Source: Candidatus Thorarchaeota archaeon (GTDB lineage Archaea; Asgardarchaeota; Thorarchaeia; Thorarchaeales; Thorarchaeaceae). From it: a stretch of DNA of 29,144 nt. Below are positions 22,307 to 29,144 of this stretch, piece by piece. Each line of letters starts with the position of its first letter. Position 1 is the first letter of the stretch. Under the pieces are notes generated by a model, which saw only the letters and a list, made by a program, of their open reading frames with translations, searched no databases and was not told the origin of the DNA. The stretch spans positions 1 to 29,144 of the forward strand of contig JABCSP010000004.1 in the NCBI GenBank assembly GCA_018238825.1, written 5' to 3'. The translations under genes were made by a program, and so were the position numbers.

Positions 22307-23568
22307 TATTTTCTACCTCCACCTCGTCTTCTATTGTCCCGCTTGTGATCTCTCCTTGGTGAGTGATCTCTCCTTTGTGGTCGTTTCCTTTCCACCGGTT
22401 TAGGTGGTTTGGGCGGAGGCGGGTTTGGATTTTGCTTCTTGATTTCTTCCACCCGTTTCAAGAAATCTTCTCTAAGGGATATTCCAATGTTTCTATCTGA
22501 ATATGCATCTATTCGAGCTGCAATTGATAATTTTCCTGCTAGCGCTCTAGCAATCTTTCCTCTCTGCCAGTAAGGCGCAGTATTAATCTCTGATACACGA
22601 AAGATGACTCCATGTTTTGGAGGGTCTGCCCCAGTCTTGAGACTCCTGAACAGCGCTTTCTCTGCTCCAAACACTTGAACAGTACTTGATGGCTTACGGG
22701 CAAGTTCTTTCAGAGAACCTGCTAAACTAATCAATCGAGCTCCAACAAGTGACCCAACAAGAGCAGTCATATTTGGTGAAATATTCTGCATTACTATCTC
22801 AACATAATCTTCGAGTTCTTTTCGTGTATTGTAAAGGTCGTCAATGGCAATTGCAAGGGTCTTGATGATGTTTAGGTCTATATCTCGTAGTTCAGCTCCT
22901 ATATCTCCCGGAATTGCCTTCAGAATAAGTTCCGTAGAGTCATCAGAAATTCCTGCAGATACTAACAGGTCTTTTGTCATACTCTCTTTATCACTGCACT
23001 CTCTGAGTAATCGTGCATACTGGTCTTGATCTTCTACTAGTTTACTTAGTGAGGGATGATGAACTGAATACCACTCCCGCAGTCTCATCACAAATATGTT
23101 AATTGATTTATCAATTTCATCAATGGCATCGATTGCATTCTTTACAAGAAGATCTTTTTCTCCACTTGCAGCACTCACTTTTGCTTTTGACAGTCTAATG
23201 GCTACATCACGTCTGAACGAGGAAATTTCCTCAGGGGTTTTTGTGATTCCAAGTTTTGTGAGATATTCATCCAGATTCTCTCTAAACCATTTTGTAATTT
23301 TATTCGGCTTAATCTGCACTGATAGGTGTCCAACTCGAGAGAGGGCACGAGCTAACATCTGCTCCTCTACAAACACTTCCTTTTCACCCAATTTCTCAAT
23401 CTCAGCTGCTATTGCATCAGTTTCAGGAGTTGCCTCCCCCTCACCTATTGCTAAAAGATTAGAAACTGCCAATCCTACATCTGGATAGACAACATGCTTT
23501 GCTACAACTTCGTTTTTCTCATCAAGTACGAAGGTTCCGAAGGCTGATAATGCGAGATAGACTGGCAT
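22303..23568 (-). CDS. nop5: Nop5 (Nop56/58 homologue), C/D-box RNP scaffold
   Basis: 421 residues from the ATG at 23568. An upstream start at 23631 would add 21 residues, but the conserved family N-terminus begins MPVYLALSAFGTFVLDEKNEVV. Nop5 bridges fibrillarin to L7Ae on C/D guide RNAs. It has the N-terminal fibrillarin-binding domain, a long central coiled-coil (residues about 100-240) and the NOP domain with LVGSLVGARLISLAGSLKELARKPSSTVQVFGAEKALFRSLKTG. It ends KHGVIFRVSEINTAPYWQRGKIARALAGKL. The last 40 residues are a Pro/Arg/Lys/Gly-rich tail (RKRPQRRDHSPRRDHKRDNR), probably disordered and RNA-binding. It is divergent from pyrD with 108 bp between starts. Confidence 0.95.
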   Translation of the reverse strand: MPVYLALSAFGTFVLDEKNEVVAKHVVYPDVGLAVSNLLAIGEGEATPETDAIAAEIEKLGEKEVFVEEQMLARALSRVGHLSVQIKPNKITKWFRENLDEYLTKLGITKTPEEISSFRRDVAIRLSKAKVSAASGEKDLLVKNAIDAIDEIDKSINIFVMRLREWYSVHHPSLSKLVEDQDQYARLLRECSDKESMTKDLLVSAGISDDSTELILKAIPGDIGAELRDIDLNIIKTLAIAIDDLYNTRKELEDYVEIVMQNISPNMTALVGSLVGARLISLAGSLKELARKPSSTVQVFGAEKALFRSLKTGADPPKHGVIFRVSEINTAPYWQRGKIARALAGKLSIAARIDAYSDRNIGISLREDFLKRVEEIKKQNPNPPPPKPPKPVERKRPQRRDHSPRRDHKRDNRRRGGGRKY

Positions 23569-23676
23569 AGTGAATCCGTCCAATGCTAGATTGAATGCTT
23601 GAGTAACTGTATTGCGAATAAATGTTCCCAACTAGCTTATTACCGAGGAATATCCATCTCAAAACTAGGTGATGAA

Positions 23677-24552
23677 GTGAAGATACAGGGATACTGGTTA
23701 GCATCAGGTATTCTGGGTGTTACTGCATCAACGATGCTTCGTGCATTGAACTCGGGAGCGGACGCAGTTGTCACTAAATCTATCGGGTCAATTCCACGAA
23801 AAGGCCATCATGGTCCTATTCTAGCGACATCCCATGGAGGTCTCCTGAACGCGGTTGGTCTTACCAATCCTGGAATTGATGCTTTCGAAGAGGAGATGCT
23901 GGTACTCAGAGATGCCAAAGTTCCAGTTGTTTTGAGTGTGTTTGGTGATAGTCCAGAAGAAATTGCTGCAGTCGCAGAGAAAGGTGCCAAGATGGGGCCC
24001 TCGGCTATTGAACTGAACCTTTCCTGTCCACATGCAGAGATAAGCCAGATTTCACACAGTCCCAAGATCACTCACGAATATGTTCGAGCAGTAAAAGATG
24101 TAGTCAATCTTCCTGTATTTGCTAAATTAACACCTAATGCCTCTGATTATGTTTCTGTAGGAAAAGCAGCTCAAGATGCTGGAGCAGATGCTGTTGTTGC
24201 GATAAACACGGTACGAGGAATGAAGGTAGATATCCATCAGAAGCGCCCAGTTCTTGGTAACATAGCAGGAGGGCTTTCAGGTCCACCAATCTTTCCAATT
24301 GCAGTTCGATGCATCTACGACCTTTACAATGCTCTATCAATTCCAATCATCGGAGTTGGAGGCGTATCAACTTGGGAGGATGCAGTAGAAATGCATCTTG
24401 CTGGGGCAAGTGCAATACAGATTGGAACTGCAGTGATGGAAGATATAGAGGTATTCTCGAAGATTAAGAAAGGAGTGAATGCCTATCTCAAAGAGAAGGG
24501 TCACAAAAGCGTGGATGACATTGTTGGTGCTGCAGGAGGGACCAAGTCATGA
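23677..24552 (+). CDS. pyrD: Dihydroorotate dehydrogenase, class 1B catalytic subunit
   Basis: 291 residues from a GTG at 23677. A longer frame from 23599 would overlap the nop5 promoter, and the family begins at LASGILG. The enzyme oxidises dihydroorotate to orotate in pyrimidine synthesis with FMN. Visible motifs are the catalytic cysteine in ELNLSCPHAE (C117 from this start), AKLTPNASDY, AINTVRGM, GGLSGPPIFPIA and the FMN-phosphate loop GVGGVSTWEDA. A cysteine rather than serine base marks class 1B, which uses NAD via PyrK. The pyrK start overlaps the last 4 bp of pyrD. Confidence 0.95.
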   Translation: MKIQGYWLASGILGVTASTMLRALNSGADAVVTKSIGSIPRKGHHGPILATSHGGLLNAVGLTNPGIDAFEEEMLVLRDAKVPVVLSVFGDSPEEIAAVAEKGAKMGPSAIELNLSCPHAEISQISHSPKITHEYVRAVKDVVNLPVFAKLTPNASDYVSVGKAAQDAGADAVVAINTVRGMKVDIHQKRPVLGNIAGGLSGPPIFPIAVRCIYDLYNALSIPIIGVGGVSTWEDAVEMHLAGASAIQIGTAVMEDIEVFSKIKKGVNAYLKEKGHKSVDDIVGAAGGTKS

Positions 24553-25370
24553 AAATGGATGAACTCTTGGGAAATCCTGTTTCCGTGCGGATATCCAGGG
24601 TCATCACTGAAACCCCACATTCAAAGACACTACAATTTTCCTTGGAGAATTCGATTGCATTCCAACCCGGGCAGTTCATCATGGTCTGGGTGCCCACCGT
24701 GGATGAAGTTCCTATGAGCATTTCTTCATGGAATCCTCCAGAGATGGGAATCACAGTACAATCAATCGGAGATGCTACCCAAGCACTAGTTTCAATGTCC
24801 AAGGGTGATTGGATCGGCATCAGAGGACCTTTTGGAAACCCATTCAGTACGAACAGTAAGAAGGCACTAGTTGTTGGGGGCGGTGTCGGAATAGCACCAT
24901 TGAGACCGCTTGTTTACAATCTTCTCGATGGAGGTTCAGAGGTCACTCTTGTTTTGGCTACGAAGACTAAGAATGAGCTAATCTACCTTGAAGAGTTTGA
25001 AAATCTCAAGCATACCAATCTCCAAATAGAGATCGCAACAGACGATGGCTCCTTAGGGCTCAAAGGATTCGCAACTGATGCGGTATCAATAATATTAGAT
25101 GGAAATGAATTCGATAGAATGTACACTTGTGGACCTGAGATGATGATGGCTGGTCTCTATAAACTTGCTAAGAAGAGAAAAATAGGATTCCAAGCCTCTC
25201 TGGAACGATTCATGAAGTGTGGATGTGGCATCTGTGGTACATGTGCTATGGATCCAACAGGGCAACTTGTCTGTGCAGATGGTCCAGTATTCACTGGAGA
25301 GCAATTAGCAGGACTCACTGATTTTGGAAAATATCACCGTGATGCAGTGGGTATGAAGAAAGAGTGTTGA
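24549..25370 (+). CDS. pyrK: Dihydroorotate dehydrogenase electron-transfer subunit
   Basis: 273 residues. PyrK passes electrons from PyrD to NAD through a [2Fe-2S] centre and FAD. The FAD-binding ferredoxin-reductase barrel is N-terminal (FQPGQFIMVWVP, then VPMSISSW with the flavin-contacting motif). The NAD domain has VVGGGVGIAPLRPL and TCGPEMMM. The [2Fe-2S] ligands are C224, C229, C232 and C242 in KCGCGICGTCAMDPTGQLVC. An extra cysteine (C226) lies inside the cluster loop. The ATG overlaps the pyrD stop (4 bp), so both subunits are translationally coupled, as expected for the heterotetramer. Confidence 0.95.
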   Translation: MKMDELLGNPVSVRISRVITETPHSKTLQFSLENSIAFQPGQFIMVWVPTVDEVPMSISSWNPPEMGITVQSIGDATQALVSMSKGDWIGIRGPFGNPFSTNSKKALVVGGGVGIAPLRPLVYNLLDGGSEVTLVLATKTKNELIYLEEFENLKHTNLQIEIATDDGSLGLKGFATDAVSIILDGNEFDRMYTCGPEMMMAGLYKLAKKRKIGFQASLERFMKCGCGICGTCAMDPTGQLVCADGPVFTGEQLAGLTDFGKYHRDAVGMKKEC

Positions 25371-25387
25371 ATTTCAAATAAATCAGA

Positions 25388-25549
25388 TTATTTTCTGACT
25401 CCAACGACCTGTCCTTGAATTACGCGTTTATGGAAGTTTCTCTTATTCCGTACACGAGGAATTGGTGAGTGCCTTTCACGACCCTTTACCTTTGGTGTGG
25501 ACTCTCGGACTTTACCAGCTTTTGTTAGTGAACCGTGTGAACCAGGCAT
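25388..25549 (-). CDS. rps30e: Ribosomal protein eS30
   Basis: 53 residues, found by reading the minus strand. It starts MPGSHGSLTKAGKVRESTPK and continues VKGRERHSPIPRVRNKRNFHKRV, ending QGQVVGVRK. The HGSLTKAGKVR...TPKV block is the eS30 signature shared with eukaryotic S30 (HGSLARAGKVRGQTPKV). The protein is very basic and extends into the decoding region of the small subunit. A Shine-Dalgarno AGGTGA lies 7 bp before the ATG and a TATA-like box 42 bp upstream. Distribution of eS30 in archaea is limited (Thermoproteota, Asgard and some others), so it helps to place the genome. It converges with pyrK with a 17 bp gap. Confidence 0.95.
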   Translation of the reverse strand: MPGSHGSLTKAGKVRESTPKVKGRERHSPIPRVRNKRNFHKRVIQGQVVGVRK

Positions 25550-25590
25550 TGTAATGTCACCTTGACTTACCTGTAATTCTGAAAAGTTAT

Positions 25591-25598
25591 CATAAAAA
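25591..25598 (-). promoter_or_regulatory. TATA-like box of eS30
   Basis: TTTTTATG on the minus strand predicts a transcript start near 25566 and a leader of about 16 nt that carries the AGGTGA ribosome binding site. Confidence 0.45.
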
Positions 25599-25635
25599 CC
25601 TATCCAATTGGCACTCTGTTTTTGACAAAAAGTGG

Positions 25636-25642
25636 TATAATT
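25636..25642 (+). promoter_or_regulatory. TATA box giving a leaderless transcript
   Basis: TATAATT is centred 26 bp before the ATG at 25665. Transcription would begin at or next to the start codon, so this mRNA is probably leaderless. Confidence 0.5.
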
Positions 25643-25664
25643 CTAAAATGTTTGACGACCTTAA

Positions 25665-26258
25665 ATGACAGAAACGGTACCGCATTATATGACCCAACCA
25701 CAGCTGCGTCTACTGTCGAGGCCTTCCCTAAGTGAAGACCATACCCCCCTATACGTAGACGTCGATAATGCGCGGCTGTGGGATTTAATTTTTGATGAGA
25801 AAGTTCATCTTGTTCTAAGAAGACCAGCTCTTGTTGAGCTTGCACGACGAAAGGATCCAAAATTGATGGATTACTGTGAAAACCTTCTCAAATCCGATGA
25901 TTATGAAGAATGGCTAACAGGTTTAGCCACATTGTCTGCGGTAGGAACTAACGAAGCTGTTGACAGTCTCATTCTTGCTTATGCACACTCATTGAATGAG
26001 GATCGGAGGACTGTTCTCACATACGTTGCGAAAATTCTCACTGCAGAACATATCAAACCATTCAGCATCATGGTCCGTGAGGTGGCAGTTCCTGGAGAAA
26101 TCGAGATCACTGGTTGGACAAGAGTGGCAATTTCCACTTTGCAGGATGCCTGCAAACGATTTGGTGTTGAAACAATCATTGACGGAAGAATCCCTGATCC
26201 AATTGAGGAAGCAGCCGAATCCCACACAATTGATGACCTGGCCTTGACTCCTGAGTAA
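25665..26258 (+). CDS. HEAT-like helical repeat protein, unknown function
   Basis: 197 residues. After a polar 40-residue N-terminus the protein is made of repeated helix pairs resembling HEAT/ARM units. Examples are VHLVLRRPALVELARRKDPKLMDYCENLLKS, YEEWLTGLATLSAVGTNEAVDSLILAYA and EDRRTVLTYVAKILTAEHIKP. The C-terminal tail is acidic. No catalytic motif is present, so a scaffold or binding role is likely, but no partner is known. It is divergent from eS30 and lies 54 bp upstream of elp3 in the same direction, so a joint transcript with elp3 is possible. M9 is an alternative start, but the TATA spacing favours the first ATG. Confidence 0.7.
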   Translation: MTETVPHYMTQPQLRLLSRPSLSEDHTPLYVDVDNARLWDLIFDEKVHLVLRRPALVELARRKDPKLMDYCENLLKSDDYEEWLTGLATLSAVGTNEAVDSLILAYAHSLNEDRRTVLTYVAKILTAEHIKPFSIMVREVAVPGEIEITGWTRVAISTLQDACKRFGVETIIDGRIPDPIEEAAESHTIDDLALTPE

Positions 26259-26312
26259 TAATCCGTCAAGACCACATTCTATTAAACCAAATCATGTTGA
26301 TTTTGAGATAAT

Positions 26313-27914
26313 ATGACCGGTCCTAGCGATGATTATACCCTCTACAGAGAGATAGTTGAAGCACTTCTCAGCTCAAGTGAGCCGCTCAGTCGTAAGACGG
26401 TCAACAAGATCAAGAATAAGATTTGCGCAAAATATCACGCTGAACGGACTCCTTCTAATGCTGATATTTTACAGGTCACCATTCCCGAAGAAGCTGAGAT
26501 TCTTCGTCCATTTCTACAAAAACGTCCAGTCCGTACGATTTCTGGAGTGGCTGTAGTAGCTGCCATGACAACACCTCATGAATGTCCTCATGGTAAGTGT
26601 GCATACTGTCCAGGTGGGCCAGACCTTGGAGTTCCCCAGAGTTATACTGGTCATGAACCTGCAACCATGAGAGGTATTCAGAACGAGTTTGATCCTTTCA
26701 GACAGGTAGATAGCAGATTGACCCAGCTGAAAACAATCGGGCACAGTATAAACAAGGTCGAGATGATAATCATGGGTGGGGACTGGTGCTCAAAACCAGT
26801 GGAGTACCAGCAATTCTTTGTGAAGGGTAGTCTTGATGCTATGAATGGCAAAGTTAGTGAAACTCTCGATGAGGCAAAGAAAATCAATGAAACTGCCGAA
26901 GTTCGCAATGTTGGGCTGACCTTTGAAACTCGACCAGACTGGGTCACTCAGGAAAGCGTTGACGTGATGCTTGAGATGGGGGCAACTCGTGTAGAACTGG
27001 GTGTACAGACACTCTCTGATGAGATACTGGAAACTGTTGAACGAGGACATGGAGTCGATGCTACAGTGCAGGCAACCAAACTACTCCGTGATAGTGGTCT
27101 CAAGGTATGCTACCACATGATGCCAGGTCTCCCAGGAGCTAATCCCGATGGTGATATTGCAACCTTTGAACAACTCTTCTCAGATTCAAGATTTCAACCA
27201 GATATGCTCAAGATATATCCCACCCTTGTTGTGAAGAACACCAAGCTGTATGAATGGTGGCAGGATGGCAAATACATTCCATACACCAACGAACAGATAA
27301 TCTCTGTCGTAACATCTGCTGTAAGCAAGATGCCCGAATACGTTAGAATTCAGAGAATGCAACGTGATATTCCAATGCACCAGATCGAAGCAGGTCTTAG
27401 TCAAGGAAATCTTCGCGAACTGGTTCATCAAAAAATGAAGGCTGAGGGTCTAAGGAACCCGACCATTCGGTTCAGGGAGATCGGACACTTTCAGATGCGT
27501 ACTAAGGAAGAAGTAAACCCTGAGAATATGCAACTTGTTCGTCGTGAATATGATGCTGCAGATGGAACCGAGCTCTTTCTCTCCTATGAAGACCCTGCAT
27601 TGGATGTGCTCTTTGGGTTCATTCGTCTTAGACATCCCAGTGAAAATGCTCATAGACCTGAAATCACGGATAAAACATTCATCATCCGGGAATTGAGAGT
27701 ATATGGTCCAGTAGTTGATATCGGCGAACGAGATACTGATGCATGGCAGCATCTTGGGCTAGGAGAAAAGATGATTTCTGCTGCTGAAGAGATTGGTAGA
27801 GCTGAATTTGAGGCTTCTCAAATATTTGTTAACAGCGGAATTGGTGTAAAGGAGTACTATCGAAAGCTTGGATTCACCGACAGTGGCCCCTATCTTTTCA
27901 AAAATCTTGGATAA
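26313..27914 (+). CDS. elp3: Elp3, tRNA uridine-34 carboxymethyl transferase
   Basis: 533 residues, the normal length. Elp3 makes 5-carboxymethyl-derived groups on U34 of tRNA from acetyl-CoA using a SAM radical. The cluster cysteines C91, C96 and C99 (HECPHGKCAYCPGG) are present. They are followed by MTTP-type, GHEPATMRG and IIMGGDW motifs and by VRNVGLTFETRPDW. The second half contains IRELRVYGPVVDIG and the acetyl-CoA-binding GNAT fold. The GNAT region has HLGLGEKMISAAEEIGR and ends with VKEYYRKLGFTDSGPYLFK. In archaea Elp3 acts without the other Elongator subunits. Its presence with an NcsA-type thiolase in the same window suggests that U34 may carry both a 5-substituent and 2-thio. Confidence 0.97.
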   Translation: MTGPSDDYTLYREIVEALLSSSEPLSRKTVNKIKNKICAKYHAERTPSNADILQVTIPEEAEILRPFLQKRPVRTISGVAVVAAMTTPHECPHGKCAYCPGGPDLGVPQSYTGHEPATMRGIQNEFDPFRQVDSRLTQLKTIGHSINKVEMIIMGGDWCSKPVEYQQFFVKGSLDAMNGKVSETLDEAKKINETAEVRNVGLTFETRPDWVTQESVDVMLEMGATRVELGVQTLSDEILETVERGHGVDATVQATKLLRDSGLKVCYHMMPGLPGANPDGDIATFEQLFSDSRFQPDMLKIYPTLVVKNTKLYEWWQDGKYIPYTNEQIISVVTSAVSKMPEYVRIQRMQRDIPMHQIEAGLSQGNLRELVHQKMKAEGLRNPTIRFREIGHFQMRTKEEVNPENMQLVRREYDAADGTELFLSYEDPALDVLFGFIRLRHPSENAHRPEITDKTFIIRELRVYGPVVDIGERDTDAWQHLGLGEKMISAAEEIGRAEFEASQIFVNSGIGVKEYYRKLGFTDSGPYLFKNLG

Positions 27915-27998
27915 CTATAAAGATCCTTACTGGTACGTCTGGGTGACTTCCTAATATACAAATACAAAATTCCTAGGCATACATATCTAAAATTATTA

Positions 27999-28010
27999 GA
28001 ACACGTGTTC
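27999..28010. promoter_or_regulatory. 12-bp perfect palindrome, candidate operator
   Basis: GAACACGTGTTC is fully self-complementary and sits 18 bp before the TATA box of the small membrane protein gene. That is where an archaeal activator or repressor dimer would bind. Confidence 0.5.
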
Positions 28011-28027
28011 CAAAGAATAACAAAACA

Positions 28028-28036
28028 ATATATCTT
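28028..28036 (+). promoter_or_regulatory. TATA box of the small membrane protein gene
   Basis: ATATATCTT lies about 38 bp before the GTG at 28070, predicting a start near 28058 and a 10-12 nt leader. Confidence 0.45.
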
Positions 28037-28069
28037 TTAGAAGGATTAAGTAGAAAGAAGATTCAAGGT

Positions 28070-28534
28070 GTGAATTTCTTGAGCAAATGGAAAATTAACC
28101 CTATTTCACTAATTGCATTCACTCTGTGCAGCATATTATTGCTTATGGTCCAATTCGGTGTTATCTCTCCAAGTGGATTAATTGTAATTTCCTTATCCCA
28201 ATACACATTGTTGTTTTGGTTTTCAGTTATAGCTTTCATTATCTCTACGGCAAATCTCGTTGTAAGAATCCCAAGCCATGCAGGATGGTCTACAGGTTTT
28301 AGCGGAGAGATTGTTCGTACTGTAAAGATTGCCGGCGAAAATAAGGACTATTTCCTTCAAGGTAAAGGTGATACTTGTATCAAAGAGGCTCTTCTTGATA
28401 ATTGGCCATTTAGTGAACAAAATCCTGACTCAAACTGGCATGTAGTTGATGAACTGGGGAATGATGTTACGGGTGAACCTCTCAGCTCGATAACTGGAAT
28501 TATGAGTGTAATTATTGAAGAAGATAATGAATAG
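28070..28534 (+). CDS. Hypothetical membrane protein with two N-terminal helices
   Basis: 154 residues from a GTG. Hydrophobic helices at about 10-30 and 38-64 form a hairpin. A soluble C-terminal domain of 85 residues begins at HAGWSTGFSGEIVRTVKIAG. That domain looks beta-rich (DYFLQGKGDTCIKEALLDNWPF, NWHVVDELGNDVTGEPLSS). It has a possible internal small-domain fold, but no recognised family. No export signal or lipobox is present. The promoter carries a palindrome (27999-28010), so the gene is probably under specific control. It converges with the broken hydrolase gene with a 24 bp gap. Confidence 0.65.
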   Translation: MNFLSKWKINPISLIAFTLCSILLLMVQFGVISPSGLIVISLSQYTLLFWFSVIAFIISTANLVVRIPSHAGWSTGFSGEIVRTVKIAGENKDYFLQGKGDTCIKEALLDNWPFSEQNPDSNWHVVDELGNDVTGEPLSSITGIMSVIIEEDNE

Positions 28535-28558
28535 TATACTTGCTCTAGTTGGATTGAT

Positions 28559-29062
28559 TCAGAGTCCATTTTCTTGCAGAAACTCATTCAATACCCTATT
28601 GAACTCATCTGGATTCTCCAAATTTGACGCATGACCTGCATCAGCAATGATAATCTTCTTCGAATTGTCAATCAACTCGATCATCTTGTCTGCATGAGGA
28701 AAAACTGCTTTTCGTTCGTTCTCACCTAGTACAACTAGAGTTGGTACCTTGATACTGGATAAATCCAAGAGTTTGAAATTGAGGACCGCATCCATTACAT
28801 TGAGAAACTCGTTCTGGTCCATTCTGAGTTGTTCCTGAATTAAGTATTCCCTGATATCTTCCTTCATGTCGAAGAATCCAAGTGACCACCTTGCGTAATC
28901 TTCGGGTGTCTTTCTCTTGATGTACCACTTTATGAGACTGGCTGGAAACATCCACTTCTGAAGCTTGTCTGATAGAGTCAGTGCGGTTGCTACAGCTGTA
29001 TCAGCTAGAATAAGTCCAGCTAGATTTGACTGATATTTCACAGCATATTCTTGGGATATCAT
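28559..29062 (-). pseudogene. Alpha/beta hydrolase, N-terminal half lost to an IS insertion
   Basis: The frame begins MISQEYAVKYQSNLAGLILADT, which normally follows the nucleophile elbow G-x-S-x-G-G of alpha/beta hydrolases. Everything before that, including the nucleophile, the oxyanion strand and about 80-100 residues, is missing. The sequence immediately upstream is the right end of an IS200/IS605-type element (copy at 29061-29134). The remaining part holds the cap region, the acid-bearing strand VPTLVVLGENER and the catalytic histidine loop DAGHASNLENP. Without the nucleophile it cannot be an active hydrolase. Coding sequence up to the stop is uninterrupted, so the break is probably recent. 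The missing N-terminal half may lie beyond the element to the right. Confidence 0.85.
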
Positions 29063-29134
29063 TCCGTTCCCCGAAACCTAGACATTCCTGGACATCGAGT
29101 CCGGGATGATGTTCGGTTCCTGTTTCATCGAGGC
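29061..29134 (-). repeat. IS200/IS605-type right end, copy 2
   Basis: Complement matches 1464-1537 at 73 of 74 bases. It contains the last 20 tnpB codons with the stop, then 17 bases that run directly into the hydrolase remnant. The bases GGAAT at the inner boundary are shared by both copies and could belong to element or target. Confidence 0.9.
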
Positions 29135-29144
29135 TGCATTGCAA
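29078..29144 (-). CDS. tnpB: TnpB C-terminal end (rest beyond the right edge)
   Basis: The minus strand reads CNAASMKQEPNIIPDSMSRNV then TAG, in the frame of the TnpB tail seen in the remnant at 1345-1520. Only 21 residues and the stop are inside the window. The right end of the element follows the stop within 17 bp. This tight arrangement, with tnpB running up to the right end, is typical of IS200/IS605-type transposons. Whether a full tnpB or a tnpA lies to the right cannot be seen. Confidence 0.85.
   Translation of the reverse strand, partial: CNAASMKQEPNIIPDSMSRNV

Noticed and set aside
23569..23631. Longer nop5 start (MGTFIRNTVTQ...)
   Set aside because: The family N-terminus aligns with MPVYLALSAFGTF at 23568.
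23599..23676. Longer pyrD start (MSNCIANKCSQ...)
   Set aside because: The added 26 residues overlap the nop5 upstream region and precede the normal DHOD N-terminus; GTG at 23677 fits better.
1..29144. CRISPR array
   Set aside because: No series of regularly spaced short repeats was seen on either strand.

Overview
The window is archaeal, and the gene set points to an Asgard-type genome. It carries archaeal DnaG primase, pelota, fibrillarin with Nop5, Elp3, an NcsA/TtuA-type tRNA thiolase, ribosomal protein eS30, a type II methionine aminopeptidase and an intron-bearing tRNA-Trp. TATA-like boxes sit about 26-29 bp before the 5S gene and other starts. TTG and GTG starts are frequent. The Asgard placement (a Thorarchaeia-like lineage would fit) is inference from gene content; no phylogenetic marker was compared.

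Layout. 1-1540 is an IS200/IS605-type scar: a nearly complete tnpB running off the left edge, plus fragments of other tnpB 3' ends in the opposite orientation. 1544-6031 runs rightward: M50 membrane protease, an unknown protein, then a tight trio of thiouridine synthetase, nucleotidyltransferase and radical SAM protein. 6032-12054 is leftward: pelota, a LonB-like AAA+ ATPase without a protease domain, an OsmC protein, DnaG, a 730 bp gene-free stretch rich in predicted RNA hairpins, and a UPF0173 hydrolase. 12175-14045 holds two tandem methionine aminopeptidases. 14042-15597 holds a small zinc-ribbon membrane protein and a DUF1512-like protein. 15610-16043 contains a 5S rRNA gene and, inverted on the other side, the 3' half of a second 5S-like sequence. 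16056-18787 is a two-gene operon of unknown function. It is followed by intron-containing tRNA-Trp and RNase HII. 20135-23568 is a leftward cluster of HTH regulator, UPF0216, fibrillarin and Nop5. 23677-25370 is pyrD-pyrK. Next come eS30, a HEAT-like protein, Elp3, a small membrane protein with a palindromic upstream site, and an alpha/beta hydrolase cut by a second IS200/IS605-type element running off the right edge.

Functionally the window is dominated by RNA and translation: tRNA thiolation and Elongator chemistry (NcsA, Elp3), C/D-guided 2'-O-methylation (FlpA, Nop5), ribosome rescue (pelota), N-terminal methionine removal, 5S rRNA, eS30 and tRNA-Trp. Replication (DnaG, RNase HII with a C-terminal PCNA-box-like motif) and pyrimidine synthesis (PyrD, PyrK) are also present. 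The parts most worth follow-up are the covarying 5S-like domain just upstream of the DUF1512-like gene, the protease-less LonB relative with a zinc ribbon, the paired aminopeptidases, the unknown 16-18.8 kb operon, the structured non-coding stretch at 11 kb and the ambiguous tRNA-Trp intron.
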